From: Bacteroidales bacterium | Lineage (GTDB): Bacteria; Bacteroidota; Bacteroidia; Bacteroidales; UBA1402 | Assembly (NCBI GenBank): GCA_023230125.1 | Contig: JALNXZ010000003.1 | Location: 1 to 23,224, forward strand | Direction of reading: 5' to 3' | DNA length: 23,224 bases | Part shown: positions 8,445 through 15,375 of the stretch, piece after piece | How positions within the stretch are numbered: position 1 is the stretch's first letter | Layout: each line of letters starts with the position of its first letter | The notes under the pieces: model-generated | Database searches by the model: none | Seen by the model: only the letters and a program-made list of their open reading frames with translations | Told to the model about the DNA's origin: nothing | Position numbers and translations under genes: made by a program

Positions 8445-11400
8445 TTAAAACGTAATTTCCAAACCAGCCACGAAACTCTTTGTCATTGGATAAATGCCCA
8501 TGCCAAGACCATCAGAACCTCTTTCTGGATCAAAATAATCCACTCTATGGAAAGTAAAAAGATTTGATGCACTTGTATATATGCGCACGCCACCTAATTT
8601 GGCTCGGCTGACAATCTGTTTGGGAATATCATACGCCAATGTCAGATTCTTAATTCTCAAGTAACTACCATCAAACATCCAGCGGCTACTGTTAAATCCA
8701 TTCGAATTGGAAGAATTGTCTGCAACCGGTTTTGGATTGCGGGCAACATCCCCAGGCTCTTTCCAATAATCAAGAGCATTGGTTACTTGATTAAAACCCC
8801 AATTATAACCATCAGAATTCAAATAGCGCATTTCTTCAATCAGAACCTTGTTTCCGTATTTGTATTCAAAGTTCAGATTCATTGAGAGGCCTTTCCAGGC
8901 AATGGTTGTATTAAAACCACCCATCAGTTTTGGCTCAGGACTGCCCATAATCTTACGAGCTGCCGATGCATAAGAATTGGTGATTTTACCGTCACTGTCA
9001 TACCAGAGAGCTTCACCATTGGCAGGATTAACACCTGCGTATTCTCTGATATAGAAATTATACAGACTTTCACCGACTTTATAAATCAATCGGTCATCAA
9101 CGATTTGATCCACATCACCTAAGTCAAGTATTTTACTTTTATTATGAGCAATATTTACTCCAACATCCCATTTTACGGATTTATCAAGAATATTCACATT
9201 GACCAGTAACTCAACACCACTGTTTCTCAAAGAACCTACATTCTGACGAATAGAAGAGAATCCGGAAGTAAAGGATAGTGGATTATCCAGCAACATATCT
9301 GTTGTTTTTCTATTATAATAATCAAAAGAACCGCTAATCCTGTTATATATTGTGAAATCCACGCCAAAATCCAATGACTTGTTTACTTCCCAGGTTAAAT
9401 CCTTATTATCAGGTTGTGAAGGATACATTCCACCAGCGCCATTGTATTGGTCTGAACTGTATATACCCCATTGCTCATACGTTCCAATATTATCATTACC
9501 ATTTACACCGTAACTTCCACGTAATTTTAAAACATTTACATTTTGGATATCTTTCATAAAAGATTCATTGTGAATATTCCATGATGAACCGACTGAGTAG
9601 AAATTACCCCAGCGATTATTGATACCAAACTTAGAACTTCCGTCAGAACGAAAACTTAGTTTTAGAAAATATTTTTCATCGTAATTATAATCTGCTATAC
9701 CAAAAAACGACAACAAAGTATATTCACCTTCACCATAACTTCCCTGATCTGTATCAGCCACACCAGTATTGGGATAAGGAATTTGAGGATCAACATCCGG
9801 TGTATATATATAATAATAGTTATTTTTGTTGTCCATCGCTTCCTGACCCAGGATGCCCGTAAAACGGTGCTTTTCTACAAATACATTATTGTAGGTGAGC
9901 GTATTTGAAGTCGTTAACTGCGTATATTTAGTCCGGAGTACCTGCAAAGTTGCCGTACCCGAATAATCAGCCTCTTTAGACCAGTAGCGCCTGCCTTCTC
10001 CATCAACGGACTCCAAAGAGTTATTAGACTTCAAAGTCAAACCCTTCGCTATTTCTACTTGTGCATAAGCGGAAGCCTGTATATGAAGTTGTTTTTCCCA
10101 CTGATCATCATATTCGGCAGTAGCAAGAGGATTCGTATTTGCATTTTCGCCAATAGCCAGATTATAGGTTCCATCGGCATTCTTTACAGGAGTCCAAGGA
10201 AAAATGTTCATTCCGGCAAAAAGTGGATTTGCATAATATAAACTTTGCATTGAAAGATCATTTGTCGTTGAATTGTACAAATTAAATCTCGAACCAATTT
10301 TTAAGGCTTTGCTGACTTCGTGATCCAGATTTGAACGCAATTGTATTTTTTCATAATCAATGCCATAGAAAACGCCCTCTGTTTTAGAATACAGAGCAGA
10401 TGTAAAATGTTTGGTCTTTTCGTCACCACCAGCAACACTTACTTCATATTCATTGATCGAGCCCTTCCGGGTTACTTCATCTAACCAGTTTGTTTGGGGC
10501 AAACTGAGTAAGGATTTCGGAACATAGTAGCTTCCTTTTCCTGCTGTTGGGTCATCCGGATCATAACCGGCATTTGTAACAGCATCACGCATATACTGCA
10601 CCAGTTGAGATGGAGACATGACACCAAAATTATTGTCGTTAGCTAAAGTTGTAAAACCAGAGGTAGCACGAACTTTAGCAACAGATTTTCCTATTTTTCC
10701 CGTTTTTGTCGTAATCAATATTACTCCATTAGCAGCTCTCGAACCATAAATAGATGAGGCAGCCGCATCTTTCAATACCGTAATGGATTCAATATCATTT
10801 GGATTTATAGAAGTCAAAGGGTTTGAAGAATTCACGAAAAACTCATTATCATCAGAGGTCTTGCCATAGCCTGTTGAAACAGGCATTACAGGAATACCAT
10901 CAACAACATATAAAGGATCGTTCCCTGCATTGATTGAACTGATGCCTCGAATACGGATCTCTGTCGAACTACCTGGTTGTCCCGAAACACCCGTAACCAT
11001 TACACCAGCAACCTTACCTCCAAGCATTTTATCAAAACTTATTTCAGGAAGATCTTGAATTTCTTTGCTTTTTACAATACCAAGAGATCCGGTGTTGGCC
11101 TCTTTACGACTAACACCATATCCCACAACGATGACTTCCTCCATAGCCGTTGCGTTACCTTCCATAACAACATGATAAACTTTGCTGGCTGTCAGAGTAA
11201 CTTCCTGAGTTTTCTTTCCAATATAAGAAAAAACCAAAGTTTTTACATCTTGTGGAATCGTAAAAGAAAACGCTCCATCCGCCTGAGAAACAGTTCCTTT
11301 TGTAGAACCTTTAACATAAACAGATACTCCAGGCATAGGGCTACCATCGACTGCATCTGTAATTGTTCCATTGATTGTTCTGGTTTGAGCCAACAAAGGC

Positions 11401-11450
11401 TGAATTCCAAAAAACATCAATAAGGAAAGTGCAATGAGGACTTTCTTCAT
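8445..11450 (-). CDS. SusC/RagA family TonB-dependent outer-membrane transporter
   Basis: The 1001-residue product has a signal peptide (about 1-22, LLAQ). A carboxypeptidase-regulatory-like domain (about 25-100; NGTITDAVDGSPMPGVSVYV) comes next, then the SusC-type TonB contact motif EEVIVVGYG (104-112). The plug domain (about 115-240) contains RIRGISSINAGNDPLYVVDG and the KDAAASSIYGSRAANGVI block. The remainder is the 22-strand barrel, ending in Phe (LEITF), the usual outer-membrane assembly signal. It imports ligand together with SusD using TonB energy. It opens the four-gene operon 8445 to 4895. An IS630 element lies 67 bases upstream of its ATG and may have replaced or removed its natural promoter. 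There is no clear -7 box between the element and the start codon. Confidence 0.96.
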   Translation of the reverse strand: MKKVLIALSLLMFFGIQPLLAQTRTINGTITDAVDGSPMPGVSVYVKGSTKGTVSQADGAFSFTIPQDVKTLVFSYIGKKTQEVTLTASKVYHVVMEGNATAMEEVIVVGYGVSRKEANTGSLGIVKSKEIQDLPEISFDKMLGGKVAGVMVTGVSGQPGSSTEIRIRGISSINAGNDPLYVVDGIPVMPVSTGYGKTSDDNEFFVNSSNPLTSINPNDIESITVLKDAAASSIYGSRAANGVILITTKTGKIGKSVAKVRATSGFTTLANDNNFGVMSPSQLVQYMRDAVTNAGYDPDDPTAGKGSYYVPKSLLSLPQTNWLDEVTRKGSINEYEVSVAGGDEKTKHFTSALYSKTEGVFYGIDYEKIQLRSNLDHEVSKALKIGSRFNLYNSTTNDLSMQSLYYANPLFAGMNIFPWTPVKNADGTYNLAIGENANTNPLATAEYDDQWEKQLHIQASAYAQVEIAKGLTLKSNNSLESVDGEGRRYWSKEADYSGTATLQVLRTKYTQLTTSNTLTYNNVFVEKHRFTGILGQEAMDNKNNYYYIYTPDVDPQIPYPNTGVADTDQGSYGEGEYTLLSFFGIADYNYDEKYFLKLSFRSDGSSKFGINNRWGNFYSVGSSWNIHNESFMKDIQNVNVLKLRGSYGVNGNDNIGTYEQWGIYSSDQYNGAGGMYPSQPDNKDLTWEVNKSLDFGVDFTIYNRISGSFDYYNRKTTDMLLDNPLSFTSGFSSIRQNVGSLRNSGVELLVNVNILDKSVKWDVGVNIAHNKSKILDLGDVDQIVDDRLIYKVGESLYNFYIREYAGVNPANGEALWYDSDGKITNSYASAARKIMGSPEPKLMGGFNTTIAWKGLSMNLNFEYKYGNKVLIEEMRYLNSDGYNWGFNQVTNALDYWKEPGDVARNPKPVADNSSNSNGFNSSRWMFDGSYLRIKNLTLAYDIPKQIVSRAKLGGVRIYTSASNLFTFHRVDYFDPERGSDGLGMGIYPMTKSFVAGLEITF

Positions 11451-11492
11451 AAATTCTAAATTTAATTAATAATAACTATGAATACTGTTTAT

Positions 11493-11516
11493 AAAAAAAG
11501 CTTACATCAATAAGCT
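11493..11516 (-). promoter_or_regulatory. Terminator-like hairpin upstream of susC (possible attenuator)
   Basis: On the minus strand AGCTTA, loop TTGATG, TAAGCT form a 6-bp stem followed directly by seven T residues. It ends about 42 bases before the susC ATG and abuts the left end of the IS630 element. The stem has only two GC pairs, so it would be a weak terminator. Its position suggests either the end of an upstream transcript or an attenuator for susC. Confidence 0.35.
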
Positions 11517-11517
11517 A

Positions 11518-11545
11518 AGTAGTGTCTAAAATATAATGTCGTATT
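11518..11545 (+). repeat. IS630 left terminal inverted repeat
   Basis: The inner 16 bases (11530-11545) are a perfect inverted match to 12558-12573. The outer 12 bases match the other end at 6 of 12 positions, including the terminal AGTA next to the flanking TA. Confidence 0.8.
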
Positions 11546-12140
11546 GTTTGCCCACATTGTTGAGTACAAACGACAAGCGTTCTTTGAGATTTTGAAAACT
11601 GAGATAGGCATCAAAAGGTATCCACTGATACTTGATCCTTTTCCATAATATTTCTATCAGGTTTAACTCAGGAGAATAGGGTGACAAGAAGAAAATCAAA
11701 ACATCTTTCTCCTTCCATTCTTCGATTTTGGCTTTGAATTTTCTGGATCTATGGATTGGAGAATTATCAAGAATCACAACGGTCTTTTTTACGGTTTGAG
11801 CGACAAAGTGGTCCATAAAATCGATGCATGTATCCGCATTGTATGTTCCTTCATACATGTCGAAAAACAAATCGTTTTTGCGGGTCATCAATCCGACAAC
11901 ATTGAGGCTTTTGCCCTTTGCTGCAGGCAAAAGGATTTGCTTTCCTTTCATTTGCCAAGCGTAGGGAACATTTGGAGTAAGACCAAAATGGCTTTCATCA
12001 CCAAAATAGAGATCAATGTATCCGCTGTCTTCCAATTGTTTAAGAGTTTCTATTTGCGCTTGTTTGATATCGAATTCATCCTGGTTTCGTTTGGTCTTTA
12101 GCGATAGCCTGATTCGCCTCCAAGTATAGCCCAGTACCTT
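11526..12140 (-). CDS. IS630 transposase, C-terminal part (DDE catalytic domain)
   Basis: This frame opens just after a TAA at 12141-12143. It reads KVLGYTWRRIRLSLKTKRNQ and then the DDE_3 catalytic domain: first Asp in LYFGDESHFGL, second Asp in VVILDNSPIHRS, and Glu in LSPYSPELNLIEILWKR, all present. The first in-frame ATG is only at 12035, after the start of the conserved region, so translation must come from the upstream reading frame by a +1 shift, or the gene is broken. Joined to the upstream part with one base skipped, the product is 329 residues, normal for IS630. The stop codon lies within the left terminal repeat. Confidence 0.85.
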   Translation of the reverse strand, partial: KVLGYTWRRIRLSLKTKRNQDEFDIKQAQIETLKQLEDSGYIDLYFGDESHFGLTPNVPYAWQMKGKQILLPAAKGKSLNVVGLMTRKNDLFFDMYEGTYNADTCIDFMDHFVAQTVKKTVVILDNSPIHRSRKFKAKIEEWKEKDVLIFFLSPYSPELNLIEILWKRIKYQWIPFDAYLSFQNLKERLSFVLNNVGKQYDIIF

Positions 12141-12516
12141 TTAAAAAATTCTGCAAGGTCTTTTTGCAGATTGTGATATTGTGTTTTTCCTTAAAGTAAT
12201 TCAGTACATTTTTAAGGTTTCGCCCATGAATCTCAACTTGTTCGGTGACTTCATCCTCATAGCCTTTCAGACGGGTCTTAACCCCTCGTCCAGGGACCAT
12301 TTGGAGAGAATCAACGCCACTCTGCACCCATCCATCGAACCAGCGTTCAATCGTTCTACGACTCGTGCCGAAAATCTTCGTCAAGTCGGTGATCGTTTGT
12401 TTTTGGTGCGACAAAATAAGGCACTGGCTGCGTTTCCGTACCATGTTGTCTGTACTGTTCTTATAAAGTAGTTCCAGAGCCTCAAGCTCCTCAGTTTTCA
12501 ATGTTATATATCTCAT
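12076..12516 (-). CDS. IS630 transposase, N-terminal part (helix-turn-helix)
   Basis: The part begins MRYITLKTEELEALELLYK at the ATG 12516, seven bases after a good -7 box; an ATG at 12567 inside the terminal repeat is upstream of that promoter and not used here. It contains the helix-turn-helix region (ITDLTKIFGTSRRTIERWFDGW), a second linker/HTH region and the start of the conserved KKTLQNFLK stretch. At T6A4 (12139-12148) the true protein continues in the +1 frame (KVLGYTWRRIR); in this frame it runs 20 codons of noise (TGLYLEANQ...) to a stop at 12076. Either a one-base insertion has disabled it or expression uses slippage at the T/A run. Confidence 0.85.
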   Translation of the reverse strand: MRYITLKTEELEALELLYKNSTDNMVRKRSQCLILSHQKQTITDLTKIFGTSRRTIERWFDGWVQSGVDSLQMVPGRGVKTRLKGYEDEVTEQVEIHGRNLKNVLNYFKEKHNITICKKTLQNFLKGTGLYLEANQAIAKDQTKPG

Positions 12517-12523
12517 AGTGAGA

Positions 12524-12554
12524 CAAATATACAATATAACTATCACATAAACAA
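12524..12554 (-). promoter_or_regulatory. Transposase promoter
   Basis: On the minus strand TTG (12552-12554), a 20-base spacer and TATATTTG (12524-12531) match the Bacteroidota promoter. The ATG at 12516 follows seven bases after the -7 box, so the message has almost no leader. The -33 lies just inside the right terminal repeat. Confidence 0.6.
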
Positions 12555-12557
12555 GAT

Positions 12558-12585
12558 AATACGACATTATATTATTCTAATTACT
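12558..12585 (-). repeat. IS630 right terminal inverted repeat
   Basis: Inverted partner of 11518-11545. The 16-base core is at 12558-12573 and the outer end abuts TA at 12586-12587. Confidence 0.8.
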
Positions 12586-12687
12586 TAGAATCTCTTTCTA
12601 TCAATTTTAAATGATCTGTTTTGGCAAGGCAAGTGTTAATAAATATTTTCAAGCACAGACAATATTAACGCTATTTAACCAGCGTTA

Positions 12688-12695
12688 CAAATATA
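12688..12695 (-). promoter_or_regulatory. Candidate ancestral susC -7 box
   Basis: TATATTTG on the minus strand, in the direction of susC. A transcript from here would start near a 6-bp hairpin (12667-12686) and, without the IS element, have a leader of about 165-170 bases to susC. No -33 match at the right spacing was found, so support is modest. Confidence 0.3.
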
Positions 12696-12877
12696 AAAAC
12701 TTTTTTGATTGAATTATCCCATCAGCACTTAATCTACTTCCGTCAAGAAAAAAGGATTTTTTATTTATATTAACATTTTTAAAGATATTCATTTCTTAAG
12801 ATTCAAATATAAACTTATAAAGCACTATTTATGAATCTATTAATAAATATTCTAAAGTTATTCACCAGAAACAGAAA

Positions 12878-12975
12878 GTTCTTTATAAGAAAATGACATG
12901 CGAAATTATTTAACCAATATATAATATATTTGTCATATATATGAATGAATATTTGTCATTTTCTTATATAAGAAC
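12878..12975. repeat. Long imperfect inverted repeat (21/22-bp arms, 55-bp spacer)
   Basis: The arm 12878-12898 is the inverted complement of 12954-12975 with a single unpaired base; 15 bp (TATAAGAAAATGACA and its complement) are uninterrupted. The spacer is about 85% A/T and carries another TTGTCAT copy, so ATATTTGTCAT occurs at 12926-12936 and 12949-12959. The right arm stops three bases before the T-tract of the Cbp1-like gene's terminator. It may be a MITE or IS remnant, or an operator region; no clear target-site duplication is seen. Confidence 0.6.
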
Positions 12976-12978
12976 AAG

Positions 12979-13018
12979 AAAAAAACGCACCAAATCAGAT
13001 ATTATGCTGACTTGGTGC
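12979..13018 (-). terminator. Strong Rho-independent terminator
   Basis: Reading on the minus strand, GCACCAAGTCAG (13018-13007) pairs with CTGATTTGGTGC (12998-12987), 11 of 12 Watson-Crick pairs plus one G-T, loop of eight bases, followed by G and seven T residues (12985-12979). It lies 40 bases after the stop of the Cbp1-like gene and should insulate it from susC. Confidence 0.85.
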
Positions 13019-13057
13019 ACTATAATAATGAAATCTGAAAAATAAAAGAAAAGATTT

Positions 13058-13906
13058 TTAATTGACTTCAATCACTAAATAGTGAGAAATCTCCCAAAAT
13101 TTCTTTGGATTTGTAATCTTTAGCACCAAAAAATCATTCACCTTATCAAGCACATAGCTGCTAGCAGGATGATTCGTCAGTAATTTAGCCTTCCTGGAAT
13201 AAAGTGCTATTTCCGTCAAATTCCTCAAGTCTGTTTCCAAAAGATAATTCTTGTCAAATCCTTCTTCCAATAAGCCATTTCTAGTAAAGACTTCGTGGGC
13301 TTTCAATTCCTTTCTTGTTCCAAATGCATACCATACCTTATTCATTTGTTTTTCCTGAGAGGAGAGTTGGATATCTCTTTCTGATACATTATTTTCAAGA
13401 TTTTTCACATTTTCATGCAATTCGGTAACCAATTGATCCAGTTCCTGTATGCTGACATTTTTCTGAGCCAGTTCTTCACGCAAATCTGTAATGACTTTGG
13501 TATGTTGTTGAATTTTTGAATTCAGACGTTCAATCATTTTAGTAAGATCTTTGGACATTAATCTACTTTTGGCCAACTGTTTCTTCAAACCAGCTATCTG
13601 TTGTCTGTTATCTGTCAGGGAGTTCTTGATTAAATCCAGATTTTCAAGGACTTGAGACATGCTATCCTGTGCAAGTTGTTCCTGATTGGTTTGAAATGTC
13701 ACAAAATTCTCAGCTTCCTTAATCTGCTCAAAGTTGTCTTCGATGAGGTTCATGACGGCCATCACCTGATTCAATTGAGCCGTTTTCTTCTGTTCTTCCA
13801 GTAAAAGGGAATCCTTTTCCTGCTCCAACGCCTTATAGGCGTTCGTCTTGTAATTGCAACTTGCCAGCACCATGGGTACAAACAGGCATAACATCCATTT
13901 TTTCAT
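13058..13906 (-). CDS. Cbp1-like coiled-coil lipoprotein (putative collagen-binding adhesin family)
   Basis: The 282-residue lipoprotein has lipobox VLASC (Cys17). A long coiled coil spans about 25-200, rich in E, Q, K and L heptads, with the stretches AEELAQKNVSIQELD-like and VSERDIQLSSQEKQMNKVW. A conserved C-terminal domain follows: YAFGTRKELKAHEV, EGFDKNYL, ALYSRKAKLLTNHPASSY, and KITNPKKFWEISHYLVIEV. From memory this C-terminal pattern matches the Bacteroidales family annotated after Cbp1 of Bacteroides fragilis, reported as a collagen-binding glycoprotein; the wide spread of the family makes a general envelope role equally likely. It stands alone between a weak upstream terminator and a strong downstream one. 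Confidence 0.82.
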   Translation of the reverse strand: MKKWMLCLFVPMVLASCNYKTNAYKALEQEKDSLLLEEQKKTAQLNQVMAVMNLIEDNFEQIKEAENFVTFQTNQEQLAQDSMSQVLENLDLIKNSLTDNRQQIAGLKKQLAKSRLMSKDLTKMIERLNSKIQQHTKVITDLREELAQKNVSIQELDQLVTELHENVKNLENNVSERDIQLSSQEKQMNKVWYAFGTRKELKAHEVFTRNGLLEEGFDKNYLLETDLRNLTEIALYSRKAKLLTNHPASSYVLDKVNDFLVLKITNPKKFWEISHYLVIEVN

Positions 13907-13958
13907 ACTTTTATTTTTACCACTTAGTTCAATAAATACACCTAAAAATATATAGAAT

Positions 13959-13982
13959 AAAAACAGAAAATCTTTTTCTCTG
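13959..13982 (-). terminator. Weak terminator after rsmI
   Basis: On the minus strand CAGA-g-AAA pairs with TTTCTG around a short loop, followed by TTTTTATTC. The stem is AT-rich with one bulge, two bases after the rsmI stop, so it is only tentative. Confidence 0.35.
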
Positions 13983-13984
13983 AC

Positions 13985-14662
13985 TCATTTGTAATTCAAG
14001 CCAGCTAACACTAAAACAAATTCTCCACGAGGTTCAGTCGCCGTAAAGTATACAATCAGTTCTTCCAACGTACCTCTTCGTGTTTCCTCGTAAACCTTGC
14101 TGATTTCGCGGGAAACAGATACCCTACGATCTGGTCCGCAAAATGTTGCCAACTGAGTAAGTGTTTTCAATACTCGATAAGGAGACTCATATAAAATAAA
14201 ACTGACGGGCAAGTCGGATAGTTCTTTCAATCTTGTCTGCCTCCCCTTTTTTGGAGGCAAAAAACCTTCAAAATGAAACTTTTCATTGGGCAAGCCAGAA
14301 TCCACCAATGCAGGGACAAAGGCTGTTGCACCAGGAAGGCACTCTACATCAACGCCCATCTGAACACACTGTCTGACCAACAAAAATCCAGGATCAGAAA
14401 TGCCTGGCGTTCCAGCATCAGAGACGAGTGCAATCGTTTCTCCTGCCAAAATACGTGCAGCCACCTGTTCGACCATTTTATGTTCATTGAACTTATGATG
14501 GGATTGCATACGGGTCTGAATGTCAAAATGCTTCAATAAATGGGAAGTGGTACGCGTATCTTCCGCAAGAATAAGGTCACATTCTTTCAGAATTCTAAGT
14601 GCCCGTAAAGTGATGTCCTCTAAATTCCCAATAGGTGTCGGTACTAAAAACAGCTTTGCCAT
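13985..14662 (-). CDS. rsmI: 16S rRNA (cytidine-1402-2'-O)-methyltransferase RsmI
   Basis: RsmI methylates the 2'-O of C1402 in the decoding centre of 16S rRNA, using S-adenosylmethionine. The product has 225 residues from the ATG at 14662, close to the family norm. Motifs: LFLVPTPIGNLEDITLRAL (4-22), LAEDTRTTSHLLKHF (32-46), ALVSDAGTPGISDPG (78-92), the CLPGATAFVPAL loop (108-119) and the LYESPYRVLKTL block (158-169). The frame extends 13 codons to a TTG at 14701, but this would overlap the preceding gene and lies before the conserved start, so the ATG is preferred. It begins 13 bases after the upstream 215-residue gene and is probably driven by that gene's promoter. Confidence 0.95.
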   Translation of the reverse strand: MAKLFLVPTPIGNLEDITLRALRILKECDLILAEDTRTTSHLLKHFDIQTRMQSHHKFNEHKMVEQVAARILAGETIALVSDAGTPGISDPGFLLVRQCVQMGVDVECLPGATAFVPALVDSGLPNEKFHFEGFLPPKKGRQTRLKELSDLPVSFILYESPYRVLKTLTQLATFCGPDRRVSVSREISKVYEETRRGTLEELIVYFTATEPRGEFVLVLAGLNYK

Positions 14663-14675
14663 TAGATCAGTTGGA

Positions 14676-15323
14676 TTAGCTAATGCCTGATACGTTTGCA
14701 AAATGCAAGTTCAACATCATGCAAAAATCATGAAAACAATCGGATTGCTCATCCACAGAGTAAACTTCACGCAAATAATCGAGTGCTTCTTCCGCAGAAA
14801 GTGTCTCATTGATGACAGAAAGAGCTTCAGCCATCTTCAAAGGATCATTTTCAAAAAATTCTTTTTGAAAACGAAAACGATCATTAAGTGTTAAGGACTT
14901 GCCCAAGTCTGACATACGTTTTTGTTCCATCTGATCATTAATTCGTCCAACAGTAACGTTTGTTACAAACCGGCCTTTTCCAGCTGTTTTCAGTGGAGTA
15001 TCAATATCTTCCGCAGATTTATTATCGGGAACCAATGTGGGTATGGATTTTGAAGTGATCACCTCAAAATATGACAAATCTGGTTTAGCGTCATGATCAT
15101 GGTCACAGGGATTTCTATCAGAATTAAATAATCCTTCTGGAAAAAGTTCCGGTTCATTGGATGTCCTTGGCTTTTCATTCTGCATAGCCAAAAGGGATAT
15201 AGATTCAACTTTGTCTGAGATAAGCTCAAACAATTCTTTTGGAAATGCAGGAATTTTTGCCAAACCACTCAACAAAAGATTCAACTCTGTCAGTTCGTGA
15301 CGAAGTCTGTTTTTAGAATCCAT
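14676..15323 (-). CDS. Conserved Bacteroidales protein of unknown function, upstream of rsmI
   Basis: This 215-residue soluble protein has no signal peptide or membrane segment. The N-terminal 50 residues are helical (HELTELNLLLSGLAKIP, ELFELISDKVESI). A variable acidic linker follows (about 50-125), including the His/Asp run CDHDHDAKPDLSYFEV. The well-defined C-terminal helical domain (about 125-200) carries KSLTLNDRFRFQKEFFENDP, MAEALSVINE and SAEEALDYLREVYS. From memory the LNDRFRFQ..LF domain recurs in Bacteroidales proteins, but I know no function. A good promoter lies directly upstream, and rsmI follows 13 bases after its stop. Confidence 0.82.
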   Translation of the reverse strand: MDSKNRLRHELTELNLLLSGLAKIPAFPKELFELISDKVESISLLAMQNEKPRTSNEPELFPEGLFNSDRNPCDHDHDAKPDLSYFEVITSKSIPTLVPDNKSAEDIDTPLKTAGKGRFVTNVTVGRINDQMEQKRMSDLGKSLTLNDRFRFQKEFFENDPLKMAEALSVINETLSAEEALDYLREVYSVDEQSDCFHDFCMMLNLHFANVSGIS

Positions 15324-15342
15324 ATAAACTATTATTGAATCA

Positions 15343-15375
15343 CAAAAGTACGAAAAAAATCAGAGTGATAACAAA
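15343..15375 (-). promoter_or_regulatory. Promoter of the 215-residue gene and rsmI
   Basis: On the minus strand TTTG (15372-15375), a 21-base spacer, and TACTTTTG (15343-15350) match the Bacteroidota consensus fully. The -33 lies inside the 3' end of dacB. The predicted leader before the ATG at 15323 is about 14 bases. Confidence 0.7.

Larger units (their letters stand above)
11518..12585 (-). mobile_element. IS630-family insertion sequence, about 1.07 kb
   Basis: The element carries an IS630-type DDE transposase and has terminal inverted repeats sharing a perfect 16-base core (AATATAATGTCGTATT at 11530-11545; its complement at 12558-12573). If the ends are placed next to flanking TA dinucleotides (11516-11517 and 12586-12587), the repeats are 28 bases with 22 matches and the element is 1068 bp. 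TA duplication and this length are both normal for IS630. The transposase stop lies just inside the left repeat and its promoter just inside the right repeat. The element lies between susC and the region that probably held its promoter, with the transposase in the same direction as susC. The exact ends are inferred. Confidence 0.85.
12586..13057. other. AT-rich intergenic region, 472 bp, probable former susC control region
   Basis: No convincing gene. From left to right it holds a small hairpin (AACGCT 12667-12672 with AGCGTT 12681-12686), a minus-strand -7-like box (12688-12695), a possible 35-codon ORF (12685-12792) behind a second -7-like box (12804-12811), a long imperfect palindrome (12878-12975) and the terminator of the Cbp1-like gene (12979-13018). 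Before the IS insertion it would have lain directly upstream of susC. Confidence 0.6.

Noticed and set aside
12137..12148. Programmed -1 frameshift in the IS630 transposase
   Set aside because: The -1 frame meets a stop after about 14 codons and does not contain the conserved continuation; only +1 restores the protein.
12517..12567. ATG at 12567 as transposase start
   Set aside because: It lies in the terminal repeat, upstream of the promoter at 12524-12554; the hydrophobic extension is not an IS630 feature.
12926..12959. Two plus-strand ATATTTGTCAT copies as promoters
   Set aside because: No plus-strand gene follows; the next plus-strand gene is almost 4 kb away, and the sequence belongs to the AT-rich palindrome.
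14663..14701. Upstream TTG start for rsmI
   Set aside because: It would overlap the preceding gene, and the family begins at MAKLFLVPTPIGN.
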